Source: Minisyncoccota bacterium
GTDB taxonomy: Bacteria; Patescibacteriota; Minisyncoccia; Phycocordibacterales; UBA1006
DNA length: 55,209 nt
Direction of reading: 5' to 3'
NCBI GenBank assembly: GCA_021734445.1
Contig: JAIPIY010000005.1
Coordinates: 1-55,209 of the forward strand
Shown here: positions 37,217 through 46,305 of the stretch, piece by piece
How positions within the stretch are numbered: the stretch's first letter is position 1
Layout of the letters: every line of letters begins with the position of its first letter
Position numbers and translations under genes: made by a program
The notes under the pieces: generated by a model
Databases searched by the model: none
What the model saw: the letters and a program-made list of their open reading frames with translations, nothing else
What the model was told of the DNA's origin: nothing

Positions 37217-37708
37217 TTATGCTTTTGTTTTTGCGACCTCGTTCAAAGCAATTGCAAATCGTTGTATTGGTGAATTAATAATATTCACGAACATACCACG
37301 CAATGTTTGTAGAGGAGGAATCGTTGCAATTTCAGTCATTTCTGCCTGGTTTCGCAATACGTTTTCAAAAATTCCACCCAAAATCGCAAATGTCTTTTTG
37401 TGTGTTTGTTGAAATTCGTATGCAATACGTGCAGGAGCCAAAGGATCATTTCCATATGCAATGGCAACTTCGCCATCCAACTGTGGAAATTCTCCTGTGA
37501 TCTTTGCAACTGAATCAATAGAACGACGAAGTAATGTTTTTCGCACCACTTTGTATTGCATTCCCTCTTGTCGCATAGCCAATCGCAATGCAAGTTCTTC
37601 CTTTACAGGAAGGCCGCGAAAGTGAACGAACACTGCAGATTCTGCATTATTAAAAATGTCAGAAATTTCTTGCACTGCTTGTTCTTTATCTTTTCGTGTA
37701 ATTGCCAT
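37217..37708 (-). CDS. rplJ: Ribosomal protein uL10
   Basis: Base of the ribosomal stalk; binds 23S rRNA and the bL12 dimers. 163 aa with the L10 domain ([39 protein letters not shown] near 25-65) and a C-terminal helix for L12 ([22 protein letters not shown]). L10 normally represses its own operon by binding the leader RNA, and such a leader is present upstream (37709-37876). Confidence 0.96.
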   Translation of the reverse strand: MAITRKDKEQAVQEISDIFNNAESAVFVHFRGLPVKEELALRLAMRQEGMQYKVVRKTLLRRSIDSVAKITGEFPQLDGEVAIAYGNDPLAPARIAYEFQQTHKKTFAILGGIFENVLRNQAEMTEIATIPPLQTLRGMFVNIINSPIQRFAIALNEVAKTKA

Positions 37709-37876
37709 AGCGATATAATAACGCGAACAGATGTTATCTGTTTATCTAATAAAAAAGCACCCAACGGGGTGCAATGTAGACAGGATATATAACCTTTTCT
37801 ATAAAAGGAAATATGTTCGACCTCGGGAGGCAATTTAATCCACTGTTGTGGAAGCCAGCCGTCTACAGTACGCACA
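37709..37876 (-). promoter_or_regulatory. Ribosomal protein L10 leader with attenuator hairpin
   Basis: RNA-sense signature elements: TAGACGGCTGGC near the 5' end and GCCTCCCGAGGTCGAA further on, the L10-binding core seen in L10 leaders. A hairpin GCACCC/GGGTGC followed by TTTTTTA (37751-37772) is a probable regulated terminator before rplJ. Family membership is by eye; a covariance search (Rfam L10_leader) would decide it. Confidence 0.8.
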
Positions 37877-37882
37877 TACAGG

Positions 37883-37910
37883 AATATATCATTTTTTGAA
37901 ACAAAGTCAA
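37883..37910 (-). promoter_or_regulatory. Promoter of rplJ-rplL
   Basis: TTGACT, 16-bp spacer, TATATT on the minus strand, placing the transcript start just before the L10 leader. Confidence 0.7.
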
Positions 37911-37950
37911 GAACCCTTACATCCATGTATTATATACACAGACAGATTCC

Positions 37951-38100
37951 CTATTGCTCTTTGGCTGGGGTTGCGGTGATAACAGCGCTGTTTGGCTGCC
38001 CATCAGATTCTTCGTACATTGACGCAAAAATCAACCCCCCAATACCTAATAACACGAGAAGGGAAAATATTATGACGTTCATGATAAATGCTCGTGTCAT
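37951..38100 (-). CDS. Small single-pass membrane protein, 49 aa
   Basis: Reads MTRAFIMNVIIFSLLVLLGI... then a short hydrophilic tail ending ATPAKEQ. One N-terminal membrane helix (residues 8-26) and a small acidic extracytoplasmic tail. TGaTATACT lies 6 bp before the ATG with TTGAAT 17 bp further up, the same leaderless layout as other genes here. This promoter evidence favours it over an 81-aa ORF on the opposite strand covering the same region. A second in-frame ATG (38082) would give 43 aa. Confidence 0.5.
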   Translation of the reverse strand: MTRAFIMNVIIFSLLVLLGIGGLIFASMYEESDGQPNSAVITATPAKEQ

Positions 38101-38205
38101 GCCTGTAGTATATCATGACTATACAATAAATTCAAAAAACAAAATATTGCATTCATTTGTTACTATCTAAACTTATTTAAAAATTGAATATTGTCATACT
38201 ACATA

Positions 38206-38232
38206 TTGACGATCGTCAAAACATGGTATAAT
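38206..38232 (+). promoter_or_regulatory. Second PaaX-type operator/promoter, pointing into the regulator 3' end
   Basis: TTGACGATCGTCAA (38206-38219), a perfect 14-bp palindrome, overlaps a -35 TTGACG followed after 15 bp by TATAAT (38227-38232). It has the same core and the same 15-bp spacing as the site before the regulator gene. It reads on the plus strand, antisense to the regulator; no clear ORF follows. Confidence 0.65.
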
Positions 38233-38254
38233 TTTCATTTCTTTTTATGTATAC

Positions 38255-38734
38255 CTATTTTTGAATTTTAAAGATTTTCACGCACTTTTTTATACCCAGC
38301 AAAGCAACATGATCTAAAAATTCTTGAGACACAGGACCATCACCTCTCCACACACTCATTTGAATCATCGTAAAATCCCAATCTTTGAGTTGGTTGCGAA
38401 GCCAATTTCGCACCTTTCTTTTTGATTCAGGAATATCAAAAATCAAAATAACCTCATGCTCTTTTTTAGGTTTATTAAATTTATTTTTGAACTGTGTATT
38501 ATTTTTATAAAATAATTTACCTTTATCTGATAAAGATACATTCTCCTTATCGTATTGTATTAAATTCTTAGATTTTAAATAATGCAATTTTCTATTAAAA
38601 GATGTTTTAGATAATTTCTTACGGTCATTTACCCTTTCATATATAATTTTTCTGTATGATCCTAAAGATCTTGAGGAAAACAAAAAACCAATTATCATAT
38701 CTGAAAACGTTACTTCGTCTAAATAATGCTTCAT
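38255..38734 (-). CDS. PaaX-like transcriptional repressor with a Cas2-like C-terminal domain
   Basis: 159 aa. The N-terminal winged helix (YRKIIYERVNDRKKLSKTSFNRKLHYLKSKNLIQYDKENVSLSDKG) is followed by a Cas2-like ferredoxin domain (HEVILIFDIPESKRKVRNWLRNQLKDWDFTMIQMSVWRGD), the domain order of PaaX repressors. It lacks the long C-terminal part of full PaaX, and no CRISPR array or cas genes are nearby, so it is not a Cas2 protein. Its start lies 6 bp after TATACT, and that promoter is embedded in a 38-bp palindrome. Autoregulation is the natural inference; target genes beyond itself are not known. Confidence 0.8.
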   Translation of the reverse strand: MKHYLDEVTFSDMIIGFLFSSRSLGSYRKIIYERVNDRKKLSKTSFNRKLHYLKSKNLIQYDKENVSLSDKGKLFYKNNTQFKNKFNKPKKEHEVILIFDIPESKRKVRNWLRNQLKDWDFTMIQMSVWRGDGPVSQEFLDHVALLGIKKCVKIFKIQK

Positions 38735-38741
38735 ACCTTCA

Positions 38742-38779
38742 GTATACTATATTTTGACGGTCGTCAAAATATAGTATAC
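38742..38779. promoter_or_regulatory. 38-bp palindromic operator/promoter of the PaaX-like gene
   Basis: Two perfect 18-bp arms (GTATACTATATTTTGACG and its complement) around GT. On the minus strand it contains TTGACG, 15 bp, TATACT, ending 6 bp before the start codon. Because of the symmetry the same boxes exist on the plus strand. Confidence 0.85.
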
Positions 38780-38805
38780 GCCCTAAAAGAATCACGAGAA
38801 AAACA

Positions 38806-40095
38806 TTACTCTATTCGAAGTATGTGCTGAATCTTTTCCAAGGGAACCCTGAATCCAACAAATCCTGCAACATGTGAGATTCCATGATTTTCTGAAAATA
38901 CAAAATGAATATTTCCTTCAGAAAAATAAAATGGGATTTCTGTTATGTCGTTCAAATCATCAATACTGAAATATTCATCTACATGCGATGCATAGGAAAA
39001 AATTTCGTTCAATATTTCTTGTTCGTTCTTTTCTTTATATTCTACAGTAAGAAAATCATACAAAGAATATTGTTTTCCTTGTTGATCAAAAACAAAAGCA
39101 TAGAAATTAGATATTCCATGTGCTCCGCCAGCAAATGTATACCCTGTCAAAATATGCGAGAAATAATCTTTATAAATTTTATATGCGTAATTATAGCTAA
39201 GATTACAAGTATACGAGGAAATCAAATCATTCTCATATATTTCTTCTTGTGTTTTCTGATCGTCATCATTTACACACCAAAAAGCATCTATTTCTTTCTC
39301 CAAGAAATTCATCAAAACTTCTTTCCCTGGGACTTCTGTTTCAGGGTATTCATATCTCATTTCTTTGTACCATACAGGATTTAATTCGATTTTAGCAATA
39401 CTGATTTCTTGATTCAGGTCTTTTTCTAATTCGACAATTTCAATCTCCTGCTTTGGTTTAAAAAATTCCAACGTTTCTATAATCTCCCAAAATATTTTTT
39501 GATTTTCTTCAACTTGTTTTATAATCTCATGGGTAATCCCATATTTTTCATATACATCTTCACCATTTTCAAAAGAATCTATTACATCTTGTGCGATTTT
39601 ATGTGTAGTAATTTCAAAAATTTGATTGTTTGCAAAAATATATATAGAAATCGGGGCAAGAAACGAATAACCAAAAGATATTCGTGATGACTCATAAATA
39701 GTCAAATAAGCATCTCTTTCATTAATTAAAATATTTTTTTCAATATCAGGATATGGTGCCTGCCTTTCATTTTGGGGTCCATTTTTATTCCACCAATCTA
39801 ATACTGAGGAACCGTTAAAGCTTTCCCCATCTCTGAAAATGGTAAAAACATAACTTCTAGTTTCATTTATATTATCTAATTTAAGAGAAACACTATATTC
39901 ATTCTCATCAATAAAAAAACCACCTGGATATTTAAAAGCAAATGCATCATTTTGATATGTTTCCCATATATGATTTTGAGTATCTACTAAAATCACAGCA
40001 TCTTCTTGTTTATTCTTTTTTATTTGTGTATACATTAACAATATCCCCAAACAAAACAGTAATATCAATAAACCAGAAATTATCTTTTCTTTCAT
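38806..40095 (-). CDS. Membrane-anchored protein with a DUF3298/RsiV-like domain
   Basis: 429 aa. One N-terminal membrane helix (IISGLLILLFCLGILLMYTQI, 5-25), then an extracytoplasmic region of two parts. Residues 45-200 are an unassigned beta-rich domain (FAFKYPGGFFIDE...). The C-terminal 190 residues follow the DUF4163/DUF3298 pattern (YPETEVPG, YTFAGGAHGISNFYAFVFDQQGKQYSLYDFL, PFYFSEGNIHFVFSENHG), as in RsiV and PdaC, domains that bind or sense wall components. Its ATG overlaps the stop codon of the large upstream gene by 4 bp (ATGA), so the two are coupled. Confidence 0.82.
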   Translation of the reverse strand: MKEKIISGLLILLFCLGILLMYTQIKKNKQEDAVILVDTQNHIWETYQNDAFAFKYPGGFFIDENEYSVSLKLDNINETRSYVFTIFRDGESFNGSSVLDWWNKNGPQNERQAPYPDIEKNILINERDAYLTIYESSRISFGYSFLAPISIYIFANNQIFEITTHKIAQDVIDSFENGEDVYEKYGITHEIIKQVEENQKIFWEIIETLEFFKPKQEIEIVELEKDLNQEISIAKIELNPVWYKEMRYEYPETEVPGKEVLMNFLEKEIDAFWCVNDDDQKTQEEIYENDLISSYTCNLSYNYAYKIYKDYFSHILTGYTFAGGAHGISNFYAFVFDQQGKQYSLYDFLTVEYKEKNEQEILNEIFSYASHVDEYFSIDDLNDITEIPFYFSEGNIHFVFSENHGISHVAGFVGFRVPLEKIQHILRIE

Positions 40096-43000
40096 AGATA
40101 CATTTTCTTTCTTATACCGATAAAAGTCAACAGCAAGAAAATCAATCCCCCTATTATCAAGACTGTTTTCTTTTGTGTGGGCACATTATCAGCTCTGGCT
40201 TGTAGAATCTTCGTATTTATTTCCGGTTGTATTTTTGGTTCATCTATATCATCATCTACCCATACTGAATCTACCACGACAACTACAGATTCAATAATCT
40301 TTTTCAATGGTTGTAATATATCTTGATCAAATAGTATTGTCTGTTGATTTTGTACTATTGGCTTTTCATATGTTTCCAATATCTCATCTGGTTCATTTTC
40401 TGTTTGAAACAATTTTATCACCCCGCTAGAAGAGGATTGTTTCTTTTCTATGTTTTGTATTTTATTCTCGTCACGTGGGAAATCCCCCTCTACAAAATCT
40501 GACACGTATAAAATTTCTTCAAATTCCCCATCGGCATTTTTATCTATCAAAACCTTTACCCCATTACCACCCCGTGCAACTACATCCCAATCAATTTCGT
40601 ATTGATGTCGTTCACCAACGGCAACTGGAATATCTATCCCTTGGAATATCATCTGTTCGCCGTCTTGCACTGATTCTATAATAATTCCATACACACCAGT
40701 ATCTGTACCGACCAATTCATACATCAGATCATTTTCGGAAAAGAATACCACAATCGATTCATCAATATTGGAATATGAAGAATTTGGGATATCTTCGAAC
40801 TCAATACCATTTTTTGATCCCGTGATATTACTCAATGCATCTTTTACAAAAAATTCAACAGGGCTGAAAACTTTTATAGATTTTCTATTATCATTTGCAA
40901 TACGCATTTTTTCTATAAATTTATCTTGATTTAAATATGACACACCTGAGAAATTTGCTCCGAGATTGGCTAATTGATGTGCAACCTCTCGTAAATAGTG
41001 ACGACTAGGATCTTCCGTTAAACCATTGTAGCCCCACACCATAATTATTTTTTCAATATCATTACAAGAAAAAATAAGCCCACCAAATGAGGTATCTGCC
41101 TTCGGGCATTTTTTTCTATACTTATCAACTTGTAATACACCTAAGGCATCTTTAATATTTGCATACATCGATTGTTCTGTGTTTGCATATTGTTTGTAGA
41201 TTGGGTTATGAGAATCTTCTTTATAATTTTTATAAGGTTTTTCAGTGGTTACATTCTTACCAGCATTGTGGTAGCAGTCATAATAATCATTAAGCCCTCT
41301 TTTCTGATTTTTTGATAGAGAAAGATTAACATTTTTACACAATAAATTAAAATACTTTGAGTATGCTCCTCGGTTGTCCCAATTATTTTCTAGCCATTTA
41401 TCAGGCTCTTTCCATCTACCATGAAAAGTGATTTGCATGATTCCGTGACCATAATCCGGGCTTACATGTTCGTTATTAAAGAGATATCTATTTCCTCCAG
41501 ATTCTTGAGCTGCGATTGCGTAGATAAGTTCTTTTGGTACATTAGCCTGATTAAACAACGAAAAATTAACAACATCTTTACCACTATATAACGATTTTTT
41601 TGTATCCATATTATTATAATAATGATCAACAATTTCGATTATCTTTTCTGCTCGATCTGCTTTTGTGGAAAAAATATGTGATGCGATATATTCAAAATCA
41701 TCTTGTTTTCCAGGAATAAATGGTAAAAATTCTACAGACCCATCGGGTGTTTTTCCTGGCATCCACCCCGTGACATCATCGGTTGCATCACGAACAAAAA
41801 ACCAGTGATACCCATCTGCAACAACGCTGGTATCCTGAACTTGCACCGCCTGTACATATACCACCCAATCATTAGGAAATGTTTTTATAGCTTCCCCAGA
41901 CAAAGATGGTTCTTTGCGTAAGGTAATAACACCCCCAGGAAAATTTGTAACTGGGGACCAAAAAGATTGTTGAGCCGCTGGTGGAATTTCGAATTCTTCT
42001 ATTTCTTCAGGAATTTCCTCCTCCATTTCCTCTTCGGGAATTATTTCTTCTTGGATGATTTCCTCTTCTTGTTCTGGCATATCTTCTGTCACCTCTTCAA
42101 CTATTTCATCTTCCCAATTATCATTAATTAATCCATGTACTAATACGTCATAACCAATCCATGGAACAAATTTCACATGATTTGATATAGTATCACCGGA
42201 ACCCTGCTGATTTTTTGTTTCATGAAATGGACCAGACGATGAACCCCAATCATTTTCTCTGGCATCAATACTCCCCAACCCTGATTCTATGTATGCACCG
42301 AATTCAGCATTGCCTGAAATTAAACTATTTCTAATAGAAACAATACTTCGTATTACAGAAATCCCAACAGAATTATTTTGAATTTCTGTATCTATAATAG
42401 AAACCTGAGATACCGGAATATTTTCTCCATCAAATATCCAAATCCCAATACCATCCAGATTTCTGATCTGACTATTTTCAATATGCATACCAGAATCATT
42501 AAACAGAACCATCCCATTTGATTTTCCATTTTGTACTATTATATTTTCAAATTGAGCATTACTGTCATTGAATATATTTACAAGATCATGATAATTTTCA
42601 TCATTTCCCGAAAAAGAACTATCTCGAACATTTATTACAGAATCATCAAATACAGAAACAAGAGATCCAGAATTTGCAGATATTTGTAATGAATCTCCTA
42701 CAAAAGAACTGTTTCCCAAAATCGTTATAGCATCTCGATTATCTTCAAAAGAAAGTTTATTTATCGCAGTATTTGAAACAGTAATACTACTGGAATTATA
42801 TCCAACAATAGATTCGTATATGCTATTTTCACTATTAAAGTTATCAATATGTAGTATTGACGTATCTGCAATAAAACCAACTGAACGATCCATAGAACAA
42901 TGTTGCGCATGCAACTGTGCACCCATAATAAATATACCTGATTGAATATCAGAAAAATTACAATACTGCATAGTATACTCTTGTGATTCAGTAGGAAGAA

Positions 43001-43844
43001 ATGTAATACCCTGCCATGTATTCCACACAGAGAAATCAGAAAGATCATGATCAAATAATCTCGCCGAGGATGCCATAATTACAGAATGGGATTCAGAACC
43101 CTGCACGGAAAAACCTCCTAACACAGTAATTCCTAGCGAGGAATCAAAATATAATTGGGCTCCCGGCATAATATCCAGTCTAGAGTCTGGTGGAACAATC
43201 AACGATTCTTGAAAATAAAATGGAATATCTCCCTGAATTTCTTTTTGAAAAGGATCATAATCCGGAACAGATACTATCAAAGCTGGAGTATCACCACCTG
43301 ATATCGTATTATTTTCTGCGGTAATATCTGTATTAAAATCAATATATCCCAATATACTATTATTCACAAATATATTTCCTTGAAAATCAAGATTGCTTTC
43401 TATGCCCTCTACAACCAAATCATTATTTTCAAAAAGAGAATTACGAACAGTAACGCTAACATGATCTAGTAATAATACTGTAGATGCATTTTTAATATTG
43501 GCGTTCTGAATTACCACCTGTGCATTTTCTCCAGAAGCAGATATCCCATTCCAGTAACCATCATCTGATATCAATACTATGGGATTTTCTTCTGTTCCCA
43601 ATATATCTAATCGTCCTAAAACTTCTATTCCAACATCAGTATCAAAAATAACGTGCACACCAGGTTCAATAGTTAATGATCCAGATTCGGTTATGATTAT
43701 ATCTTCTTCCACTTGTATAGGAGATTCATTAACACCCCAGACAATATTTTCCTCAACAAAAAAAGCACCTACAAAGGGCGCTCGAAGGAGAAGGCCGAGA
43801 AAAAAGAATACGCAACACACCATTGTGTTTGTGTATCGTTTCAT
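40092..43844 (-). CDS. Large surface protein: right-handed beta-helix, SH3-like and lytic-transglycosylase-like domains
   Basis: About 1250 aa. Signal peptide (MKRYTNTMVCCVFFFLGLLL). Residues 30-550: many short N-rich strands (QNANIKNAS, NSLFENNDL, ENDWGSSSGPF) typical of a parallel beta-helix with pectate-lyase-like coils. A very acidic Glu-rich linker follows, then an SH3-like domain (GGVITLRKEPSLSGEAIKTF... WFFVRDATDDVTGWMPG). VPKELIYAIAAQESGG (catalytic Glu) with YGHGIMQITFHG gives a transglycosylase/lysozyme-like fold. A C-terminal membrane helix (VLIIGGLIFLLLTFIGI) and basic end anchor it. The frame opens further up through G+C-rich repeat; ATG 43844 is chosen because a signal peptide begins there. 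Confidence 0.85.
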   Translation of the reverse strand: MKRYTNTMVCCVFFFLGLLLRAPFVGAFFVEENIVWGVNESPIQVEEDIIITESGSLTIEPGVHVIFDTDVGIEVLGRLDILGTEENPIVLISDDGYWNGISASGENAQVVIQNANIKNASTVLLLDHVSVTVRNSLFENNDLVVEGIESNLDFQGNIFVNNSILGYIDFNTDITAENNTISGGDTPALIVSVPDYDPFQKEIQGDIPFYFQESLIVPPDSRLDIMPGAQLYFDSSLGITVLGGFSVQGSESHSVIMASSARLFDHDLSDFSVWNTWQGITFLPTESQEYTMQYCNFSDIQSGIFIMGAQLHAQHCSMDRSVGFIADTSILHIDNFNSENSIYESIVGYNSSSITVSNTAINKLSFEDNRDAITILGNSSFVGDSLQISANSGSLVSVFDDSVINVRDSSFSGNDENYHDLVNIFNDSNAQFENIIVQNGKSNGMVLFNDSGMHIENSQIRNLDGIGIWIFDGENIPVSQVSIIDTEIQNNSVGISVIRSIVSIRNSLISGNAEFGAYIESGLGSIDARENDWGSSSGPFHETKNQQGSGDTISNHVKFVPWIGYDVLVHGLINDNWEDEIVEEVTEDMPEQEEEIIQEEIIPEEEMEEEIPEEIEEFEIPPAAQQSFWSPVTNFPGGVITLRKEPSLSGEAIKTFPNDWVVYVQAVQVQDTSVVADGYHWFFVRDATDDVTGWMPGKTPDGSVEFLPFIPGKQDDFEYIASHIFSTKADRAEKIIEIVDHYYNNMDTKKSLYSGKDVVNFSLFNQANVPKELIYAIAAQESGGNRYLFNNEHVSPDYGHGIMQITFHGRWKEPDKWLENNWDNRGAYSKYFNLLCKNVNLSLSKNQKRGLNDYYDCYHNAGKNVTTEKPYKNYKEDSHNPIYKQYANTEQSMYANIKDALGVLQVDKYRKKCPKADTSFGGLIFSCNDIEKIIMVWGYNGLTEDPSRHYLREVAHQLANLGANFSGVSYLNQDKFIEKMRIANDNRKSIKVFSPVEFFVKDALSNITGSKNGIEFEDIPNSSYSNIDESIVVFFSENDLMYELVGTDTGVYGIIIESVQDGEQMIFQGIDIPVAVGERHQYEIDWDVVARGGNGVKVLIDKNADGEFEEILYVSDFVEGDFPRDENKIQNIEKKQSSSSGVIKLFQTENEPDEILETYEKPIVQNQQTILFDQDILQPLKKIIESVVVVVDSVWVDDDIDEPKIQPEINTKILQARADNVPTQKKTVLIIGGLIFLLLTFIGIRKKMYL

Positions 43845-43934
43845 ACCGATATACTTATTATAGATTCGTTGTTTTATTATGACAATATAAAAATATACAA
43901 AACTGTGGATTTCTAAATCAGGGCATAACCATAG

Positions 43935-43989
43935 ATGCCGTGGGGGGCCTGCCCCTGCCTTTGTCGGCAGGCAGGCACCCCACAGCATG
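43935..43989. repeat. G+C-rich hairpin repeat
   Basis: GTGGGG...CCTGCC...GGCAGG...CCCCAC nested inverted repeat, far richer in G+C than its surroundings, flanked by GATGC/GCATG. It lies between two surface-protein genes. Similar in character to 4655-4690; probably a dispersed REP-like element. Confidence 0.65.
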
Positions 43990-44057
43990 TTTTTAATGCT
44001 GAGGTATACAAAAAACCACCCCAGTCAAGGGATAGTTTTATATTTATAGGTTCTATT

Positions 44058-45920
44058 TTACTGCTGAGAAAGTAATTTACAGGTATCTGACCCTGCAACA
44101 GCATCAGCCAGTATCCCCTTTTCTGTTTGGAATGCACGTACTGCCTGTGCAGTAAGTGGTCCAAAGAATCCTGATTGTGGTTCTACTTTTAATAATTGCT
44201 GTAGCTTTACTACTTCTGGACTACGTACACCCTGTTTTAATAGTGGTGAACATACCAGCGGTGATGTTGGTGAAGTTGGTTGTCCTTGGAGTTTTACTAA
44301 CAATGCCTGTAATTCCGCAATTCGTTTCATGAGTGATTCGATGGTTGGAATTTCTTTGTCAAACACTTGATTAAAATCTTTTTCCAATTTTTCAGCTTCT
44401 TCGGTTTTACCCATGTTCTTTAGATTTTCTACACGTGTAAATATCGATCCGCCACCACTATTACTACGAGGGGTAGTACCGTCAGCTGTGGTTACCGTAC
44501 CCGTACCCGAGAAAAAGTTATTATTTTTAAATTGTGCATCTGATGCATTTGAACCCCAAATTCCCACAAACTGTAAATCCCCATCAAGATACAATTTATT
44601 TGCAGTAGAAGCTCCTGTTACATTGGCCCGTACATTATCTTCGATGGTTAGGTCACCTGCAACATTAATACCGCTTGCAATAGTTTTTGTACCGCTACCA
44701 CCAAGAGTCAAAGTATCGTAATCATCACCTGTAGGAATTTTTATTGTCTGTCCTGCACCAGTATAATTTACTGTATTCCCGGCAGCTGACGCAGTAAGCG
44801 TGGTAATAGTGGATGTACCGCCGATATTCAAAATACCAGTAGCGCCGTTAGTAAGAGTATGTGTTCCTGCAAGACTCGTGCCGACAGTGAACGTACCATT
44901 GTTGGTATAATCACCGGTAAAGGTCACATTTGGGATTGAAAGCGTACCATTGATAGTTCTTGGAAAAGTGCCAAAAGTATGAAGTCCAGTGTTCGCAGTA
45001 AAAGTACCATTGTTGGTCACATGACCAAGAAATTGCACTGTCGCTTCACCTGTCTCTGTCCATGTACCACCTTCATCTATCACCAGATTACCATTTTGAA
45101 TCTTGTGCCCTGTACCATGTATCAATGTAGCTCCATCTGCAATAGTGGTCAGAGAAGTAACATCAAAACCGTGCGTACCGGTATCAAAGGTACCAGCAGA
45201 TATAGTCAAAGATCCTCCCAACCAAGTGTCACCAAATAGTGTGGCAGTTCCGCCAGATTTATTGATTATTATATTTCCATACGCATACACAGGAACGGTT
45301 TGTGCTCCAGTACCAGTAAAAGATACCGTAGAACCGGAAGCCAGAGAAACTGTTCCTCCTGTACCTATGGTCCCAGTTGTACCACTCATGACAATTTCTC
45401 CTGTCCCTGTCGCTACGAGATGCATATCAGAAAAAGTTCCCGTAAAAGTAATGTCACCACTTGAAGTAACTGTACCTCCGGTTCCAACGCTCACTATACT
45501 GTCTCCAGTTCCTGCACCATCAGCAATCGCAATACTGGCTGCAGTCAAAGATCCTGACTCTACTGCAACTGTCGAGTGTGCAGTGCTAGAAGATCCAGAA
45601 AAGGTCAAAGCTCCTGTAAGTGTAATACTTCCCCCTGTTTCTACAGTGATACCATTTGCAGCAGCCACAGGATCATTAATAGAAATCGATGTTGCCTCGA
45701 CGGCTGTATCAACGATAACTACAATATCAGTATTAATTGTCACATCGTCGCCAGCAACAGGAACTGACTGCCCTCCCCATGTTGCTGTATCTGTCCAATT
45801 ACCATCAACAGACGCAATTCGCGCTGCTGCTTCTGCTTTTATAGAGAAACCAAAAGCGAAAAAGCCGGCGAGCACTGTCATACTTAACATAATAAAACTT
45901 AGCCGAATTTTATATAACAT
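44058..45920 (-). CDS. Secreted G8-like beta-rich protein with a C-terminal PG_binding_1 anchor
   Basis: About 620 aa. Signal peptide (MLYKIRLSFIMLSMTVLAGFFAFGF, cleavage near AEA-AA). The mature start ASVDGNWTDTATWGG-x-x-VPVAGDDVTIN is a G8-type pattern; about 430 residues of Thr/Gly/Val-rich short strands follow, such as GTFTANTGLHTFG, as in adhesins. The C-terminal part repeats the module of the propeller protein: SGGGS linker, VENLKNMGKTEEAEKLEKDF coiled coil, then CSPLLKQGVRSPEVVKLQQLL and GFFGPLTAQAVRAFQTEKGI (PG_binding_1). Probably a wall-bound adhesin. The frame opens 66 bp further up; ATG 45920 is chosen for the signal peptide. Confidence 0.85.
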   Translation of the reverse strand: MLYKIRLSFIMLSMTVLAGFFAFGFSIKAEAAARIASVDGNWTDTATWGGQSVPVAGDDVTINTDIVVIVDTAVEATSISINDPVAAANGITVETGGSITLTGALTFSGSSSTAHSTVAVESGSLTAASIAIADGAGTGDSIVSVGTGGTVTSSGDITFTGTFSDMHLVATGTGEIVMSGTTGTIGTGGTVSLASGSTVSFTGTGAQTVPVYAYGNIIINKSGGTATLFGDTWLGGSLTISAGTFDTGTHGFDVTSLTTIADGATLIHGTGHKIQNGNLVIDEGGTWTETGEATVQFLGHVTNNGTFTANTGLHTFGTFPRTINGTLSIPNVTFTGDYTNNGTFTVGTSLAGTHTLTNGATGILNIGGTSTITTLTASAAGNTVNYTGAGQTIKIPTGDDYDTLTLGGSGTKTIASGINVAGDLTIEDNVRANVTGASTANKLYLDGDLQFVGIWGSNASDAQFKNNNFFSGTGTVTTADGTTPRSNSGGGSIFTRVENLKNMGKTEEAEKLEKDFNQVFDKEIPTIESLMKRIAELQALLVKLQGQPTSPTSPLVCSPLLKQGVRSPEVVKLQQLLKVEPQSGFFGPLTAQAVRAFQTEKGILADAVAGSDTCKLLSQQ

Positions 45921-46175
45921 ACATTTTAATAACTTTTTCCAGAACGGAAAATTAAATAATAAATAAATCCATCGTCTATAATACAAACTACATTATACAA
46001 CGTTATAATAGATGAGCCTATTTTTCTGGGGATAACCCTATTACCCAAAGAGGGCACCCTTGAACATAAACATGATAATAATTCGACATAAGATATTAGT
46101 TAATACTATGTACCAGCAGCTCTGCCCTATTATTAAAAGTCGGACCTTGATAATTTTCACAAGAAATAAATCATC

Positions 46176-46208
46176 AAAAAAACCATCCCCGTCAAGAGAT
46201 GGTTTTTT
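46176..46208 (-). terminator. Second terminator hairpin behind the S-layer-like gene
   Basis: AAACCATC ... GATGGTTT flanked by A/T runs, 50 bp beyond the first terminator. Confidence 0.7.
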
Positions 46209-46224
46209 ATATCAACTTTTTAAG

Positions 46225-46260
46225 AAAACAAAAAACACCCTTTCGGGTGTTTTTTGTTTT
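46225..46260 (-). terminator. Terminator of the S-layer-like gene
   Basis: AAAACAAAAAACACCC-TTTC-GGGTGTTTTTTGTTTT, a perfect 16-bp stem with T-run, after the stop codon at 46306. Confidence 0.9.
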
Positions 46261-46305
46261 AGATTTTTATATCTCCTATTGATATCGATTTATGCTATCG
46301 AGAAA

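Noticed and set aside
37925-38170. Plus-strand 81-aa ORF
   Set aside because: No promoter or ribosome site; the opposite strand has a better small membrane protein with a leaderless promoter.
38255-38734. Cas2 nuclease hinting at a CRISPR locus
   Set aside because: The Cas2-like fold is preceded by a winged helix as in PaaX repressors, and no repeat-spacer array or other cas gene is in the window.
44004-44036. Possible terminator after the G8-like protein gene
   Set aside because: AAACCACCCC/GGGATAGTTT pairs imperfectly and lacks a good T-run, so it is not listed as a feature.
45103-45966. Long plus-strand ORF (287 aa) rich in Pro, Val and Ser
   Set aside because: It is the antisense shadow of the Thr/Gly/Val-rich G8-like surface protein; no start signals and no domain.
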